From Rhodospirillales bacterium (GTDB taxonomy: Bacteria > Pseudomonadota > Alphaproteobacteria > Rhodospirillales > JABHCV01), in assembly GCA_016776705.1 (NCBI GenBank), contig JADHSW010000128.1, positions 1 to 8,476 on the forward strand: a stretch of 8,476 bases of DNA, read 5' to 3'. Each line of letters starts with the position of its first letter. Positions within the stretch are counted from its first letter, which is position 1. A model generated the notes under the pieces. The model did not search any database. It saw only the letters and a list, made by a program, of their open reading frames with translations, and was not told the DNA's origin. The translations under genes were made by a program, and so were the position numbers. This document shows positions 6,307 to 8,476 of the stretch, in pieces.

Positions 6307-7521
6307 ATGACAAATCTGACTGTTGATGTCCTGATTGCTGGCGGCGGACTGGTTGGCGGAACCCTTGCCTGTGGTCTGGCCGTTGCTGGATTTTCTGTCT
6401 GTGTTGTCGATGTACAGGACCCGGCTGATGGTCTGAACGCGGCCTTCGATGGCCGGGCATCGGCGATTGCGCTGTCATCAAAGCGGGTCCTGGATGGCCT
6501 TGGTTTGTGGGCGTTGATGGAACCGGAAACGGCCCCGATTAATGAAATACGGGTTTCGGACGCTGACTCCCTGTTCTTCCTGCATTACGACCGAGAAGAT
6601 GTTGGGGCCGAAGCCTTCGGATTCATGGTCGAAAATCGTTCGATCCGAAAAGCTCTGGCGAAACGATTTAACGATTTTAATAACCTGACGGTATGCGCCC
6701 CGGCGCGCATATCTGATCTTGAGCGCAATCCGGGTAATGTGCGCGTGACACTTGATGATGGCCGCACCGTTACGGCGCGCCTAATTATCGGGGCCGAAGG
6801 CCGCCGCTCACCAACCCGCGAGCACGCCGGGATCAAGATTACCAACTGGTCCTATAAGCAAACCGGCATCGTTTGCACGGTTGCCCATGAGTATTCTCAT
6901 GACAATGTGGCCCACGAACACTTTTTAACAGCAGGGCCTTTTGCAATCCTGCCCTTGACGAACAATAGGTCATCCATCGTTTGGACGGAACGCGACGCAT
7001 TGGTGCCCGGACTCATGGCATTGAATGACAAGGAGTTTCTGAGGGAACTGAAGGACCGCTTTGGCGACTTTTTGGGAGAGCTTAAAGTCGTCGGCTCGCG
7101 CTGGGCCTACCCGTTGTCGTTGCAATATGCGGAGCGCACCATCGATCACCGCCTCATTCTTGCAGGCGATGCCGCCCACGGTATGCATCCCATAGCCGGA
7201 CAAGGCCTGAATATGGGTTTGCGTGATGTTGCCGTACTGGCCGAGGTATTGAGCGACGCCCGACGCCTTGGACTGGACCCCGGCAACGGGACGTCGCTGA
7301 ATGCCTATGAGCGCTGGCGACGATTTGACAATACCCTGATGCTGATCATGACCGATGTCCTGAACAGGCTGTTCTCAAACGACATCGAACCGGTTCGCCT
7401 GGCCCGGGACCTGGGCCTGGCAACGGTCAACAAAATTCCGCCCTTGAAAAAGGTCTTCATGCAACATGCCATGGTACTGGCTGGCGAGTTGCCGCGGCTT
7501 ATGCGCGGTGATCCGTTGTAA
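6307..7521 (+). CDS. UbiH/UbiF/Coq6-family FAD-dependent ubiquinone biosynthesis hydroxylase
   Basis: A 404-residue class A flavoprotein monooxygenase that hydroxylates the aromatic ring of ubiquinone precursors using NAD(P)H and oxygen, at the inner face of the cytoplasmic membrane. Visible motifs are the N-terminal FAD dinucleotide fold AGGGLVGG (11-18), DGRASAIALS (48-57) with Arg50, the mid-domain GAEGRRS (162-168; the usual GADG motif with Asp changed to Glu), and the second FAD motif LAGDAAHGMHPIAGQGLNMG (285-304). Length and motif order match UbiH, UbiF, UbiL and Coq6. Which ring carbon is attacked cannot be read from the sequence; alphaproteobacteria often use UbiL for more than one position. 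TTTAGG stands before the ATG at 6307; a closer ATG at 6302 is in another frame. It is divergent from glnK and converges on the DUF971 gene, leaving only 14 bp between stop codons. Confidence 0.93.
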   Translation: MTNLTVDVLIAGGGLVGGTLACGLAVAGFSVCVVDVQDPADGLNAAFDGRASAIALSSKRVLDGLGLWALMEPETAPINEIRVSDADSLFFLHYDREDVGAEAFGFMVENRSIRKALAKRFNDFNNLTVCAPARISDLERNPGNVRVTLDDGRTVTARLIIGAEGRRSPTREHAGIKITNWSYKQTGIVCTVAHEYSHDNVAHEHFLTAGPFAILPLTNNRSSIVWTERDALVPGLMALNDKEFLRELKDRFGDFLGELKVVGSRWAYPLSLQYAERTIDHRLILAGDAAHGMHPIAGQGLNMGLRDVAVLAEVLSDARRLGLDPGNGTSLNAYERWRRFDNTLMLIMTDVLNRLFSNDIEPVRLARDLGLATVNKIPPLKKVFMQHAMVLAGELPRLMRGDPL

Positions 7522-7535
7522 ACCAAGAATAAGGT

Positions 7536-7913
7536 TTAAGGATCTCGGCTAAGGCCTTGGGATTGCAGCTCACTTAGATAGTTCTGCCAGATAGCATCCT
7601 GGTTTTCACCAAATGCATAAAGGGCATCCCAGGTATAGATGCCGGTGTCGTGCAGATCATCGAATTTTATGGCAATGGCATAGTTGCCGACCGGTTCCAC
7701 ACCCATGATCCCCACGTGGCGTCGTCCGGCGACGGTTTTTTTCTGGTCGGGCCCGTGGCCCTGAACTTCGGCAGACGGGCTTTCAACCCGCAGCAGTTCG
7801 GCAGGCAGGCTGAAGCTGACGCCGTCTTCAAAATCCAGTTCAAGCATCTTTTCCTTCTGTTTAAGGCGGATTTCGGTGGGTTTGTGTTTCTGGGAGAAGT
7901 CACTCATGGACAC
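7536..7913 (-). CDS. DUF971 / gamma-butyrobetaine hydroxylase-like N-terminal domain protein
   Basis: A 125-residue protein made almost wholly of one DUF971 domain (PF06155). Recognisable parts are LELDFEDGVSFSLPAELLRV (24-43), SPSAEVQGHGP (45-55), EPVGNYAIAIKFDD (73-86) and HDTGIYTWDALYAFG (88-102). The same domain occurs at the N terminus of gamma-butyrobetaine hydroxylase and at the C terminus of the plant Fe-S scaffold HCF101, but small standalone bacterial versions have no settled role. It contains no cysteine, so the zinc site of the hydroxylase domain is absent. The GTG at 7913 is preferred because AGGA lies 6 nt before it; an in-frame ATG at 7907 has poorer spacing. It is last in an apparent operon with the Trm112-family and LON-domain genes, 29 bp downstream of the former. 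Confidence 0.88.
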   Translation of the reverse strand: MSMSDFSQKHKPTEIRLKQKEKMLELDFEDGVSFSLPAELLRVESPSAEVQGHGPDQKKTVAGRRHVGIMGVEPVGNYAIAIKFDDLHDTGIYTWDALYAFGENQDAIWQNYLSELQSQGLSRDP

Positions 7914-7919
7914 GTGTTA

Positions 7920-7923
7920 TCCT
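7920..7923 (-). promoter_or_regulatory. ribosome binding site favouring a GTG start
   Basis: AGGA stands 6 nt before the GTG at 7913 and 12 nt before the alternative ATG at 7907. This spacing is the reason for calling GTG. Confidence 0.6.
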
Positions 7924-7942
7924 AAAAGGGGTTGCATAAAAA

Positions 7943-8128
7943 TCAGTTATCTTCCAGTGGGCGGGCCTCATCGACCAGCATGATTGGGATACCGTCGCGA
8001 ATCGGGTAGGCAAGATGGGCGCTATCGCTGATCAACTCCTGCGCGCCCTCATCGTACCTGAGGGTCCCCTTGGTCAGGGGACAAACCAGAATTTCCAGAA
8101 GCTTGGGGTCAATTGTACGCTGGTCCAT
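7943..8128 (-). CDS. Trm112 family protein (UPF0434/YcaR-like)
   Basis: A 61-residue Trm112-family protein. In eukaryotes and archaea Trm112 is a small zinc-binding partner that activates methyltransferases; the role of bacterial YcaR-like forms is poorly known. PKLLEILVCPLTKGTL (8-23) and LAYPIRDGIPIMLVDEAR (39-56) match the family closely. Of the usual zinc cysteines only Cys16 remains: the second CPxC position is Thr19, and the position that is Cys in E. coli YcaR is Ser34, so zinc binding is unlikely. The frame opens upstream at a TTG (8149) and an ATG (8134), but AGGA 7 nt before the ATG at 8128 and the MDxR start shared with YcaR favour 8128. It lies between the LON-domain and DUF971 genes. 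Confidence 0.9.
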   Translation of the reverse strand: MDQRTIDPKLLEILVCPLTKGTLRYDEGAQELISDSAHLAYPIRDGIPIMLVDEARPLEDN

Positions 8129-8135
8129 AGTCATA

Positions 8136-8139
8136 TCCT
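8136..8139 (-). promoter_or_regulatory. ribosome binding site deciding the Trm112 start
   Basis: AGGA is 7 nt before the ATG at 8128 but only 1 nt before the ATG at 8134, so initiation at 8128 is favoured. Confidence 0.65.
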
Positions 8140-8180
8140 GCTCAATCAAATTATGAAAAAAGGCGTCTAATCATTTAAAA

Positions 8181-8476
8181 TCAATGGCGAAAAAAGCCTG
8201 GTTCTTCGTTGTCGCCAAGCAAGGCCATTTCCATAAGCGATGTTAGAAGCTCACCTCGTTCGGTTAAACCGGGGGACTCAAGCAGCGCCTGCTTTTCCCT
8301 TGGTTCCAGCGGACAAATCATGGCCAGCGATGTCACAAGGGTTTCATCAGCGGCTTCTTCAATAGCCTGCCAGTCGACATCAATATCCTTCAACTCGAAA
8401 AATTTTCTGACGGCGCCAATCAGACGACCCCTGTCCTGAATAGCGCCATCGTCTTCCTGTATGTCGTTATTGAAGG
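8181..8476 (-). CDS. LON peptidase substrate-binding domain protein, C-terminal part (cut by window edge)
   Basis: The last 97 codons of a minus-strand gene that enters from the right edge. The visible protein is acidic and helical. It starts in FNNDIQEDDGAI and continues through GAVRKFFELKDIDVDW, ALMICPLEP-like text (SLAMICPLEPREKQALLE) and LTSLMEMALLGDNEEPGFFRH. This is the typical C-terminal helical half of small alphaproteobacterial proteins with a Lon N-terminal (LON) domain but no ATPase or protease domain. The LON domain itself would lie upstream, outside the window, so the call rests on the tail. Molecular role is unproven; substrate or adaptor binding is inferred from the domain name. 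The frame has no stop up to the edge, so the TTG at 8393 is internal. The gene is 52 bp upstream of the Trm112-family gene, probably in the same operon. Confidence 0.82.
   Translation of the reverse strand, partial: FNNDIQEDDGAIQDRGRLIGAVRKFFELKDIDVDWQAIEEAADETLVTSLAMICPLEPREKQALLESPGLTERGELLTSLMEMALLGDNEEPGFFRH

Noticed and set aside
7522..7570. Bidirectional terminator between the converging hydroxylase and DUF971 genes
   Set aside because: Only short imperfect arms (CCAAG/CTTGG, AAGGCCTT) are present and no clear T-tract follows on either strand.
8129..8149. TTG start at 8149 and ATG at 8134 for the Trm112-family gene
   Set aside because: Neither has a properly spaced ribosome site; AGGA fits the ATG at 8128, and homologues begin there.
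8150..8200. Terminator between the LON-domain and Trm112 genes, suggested by runs of six A or T
   Set aside because: The pairing arms (AGGC/GCCT) are only 4 bp with a very long loop.
8181..8393. A separate 70-residue gene beginning at TTG 8393
   Set aside because: The frame continues unbroken to the window edge and the upstream residues match the same LON-domain protein family, so it is part of a larger gene.
1..8476. A hidden defence system, mobile element, CRISPR array or tRNA
   Set aside because: No repeat-spacer structure, transposase, integrase, toxin-antitoxin, nuclease or cloverleaf was seen; almost all the DNA is covered by recognisable housekeeping or nitrogen genes.

Overview
The window reads as ordinary alphaproteobacterial chromosome, probably from a Rhodospirillales-like lineage. 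The evidence is a GlnK/GlnZ-type PII protein linked to Amt genes, a class I/II aminotransferase and ftsK on one side, and a ubiquinone-biosynthesis hydroxylase plus a LON-domain/Trm112/DUF971 cluster on the other. Coding density is high, and I see no mobile element, CRISPR array, RNA gene, phage gene or defence gene.

Left to right: positions 1-1491 (minus) hold the N-terminal 497 codons of the DNA translocase FtsK, cut by the window edge. Positions 1527-2741 (minus) encode a PLP-dependent aminotransferase. Positions 2829-4058 (minus) encode an ammonium transporter with its own upstream sigma-54-type promoter. A strong intrinsic terminator at 4278-4315 separates it from the glnK-amtB pair (minus; PII at 5686-6024, second transporter at 4338-5669), which has a second sigma-54-type promoter at 6133-6148. 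From the 282-bp divergent region the UbiH/UbiF/Coq6-family hydroxylase runs rightward (6307-7521). It converges on a leftward cluster: the C-terminal part of a LON substrate-binding-domain protein (cut at the right edge), a Trm112-family protein and a DUF971 protein.

The central theme is nitrogen acquisition. Two different Amt channels, both with the twin-histidine pore and a conserved C-terminal tail, lie beside one PII regulator, and each transporter unit carries a TGGCACG-N4-TTG element of the kind read by sigma-54 under NtrC control. This predicts that both channels are induced under nitrogen limitation and that GlnK may gate both. The aminotransferase and ftsK lie downstream on the same strand and are probably transcribed separately from the Amt units.

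I found no convincing undescribed system. The points worth a second look are regulatory: the paired sigma-54 promoters, inverted repeats at enhancer distance, overlapping hairpin/promoter architecture before the aminotransferase, and a hairpin bridging the aminotransferase-ftsK junction.
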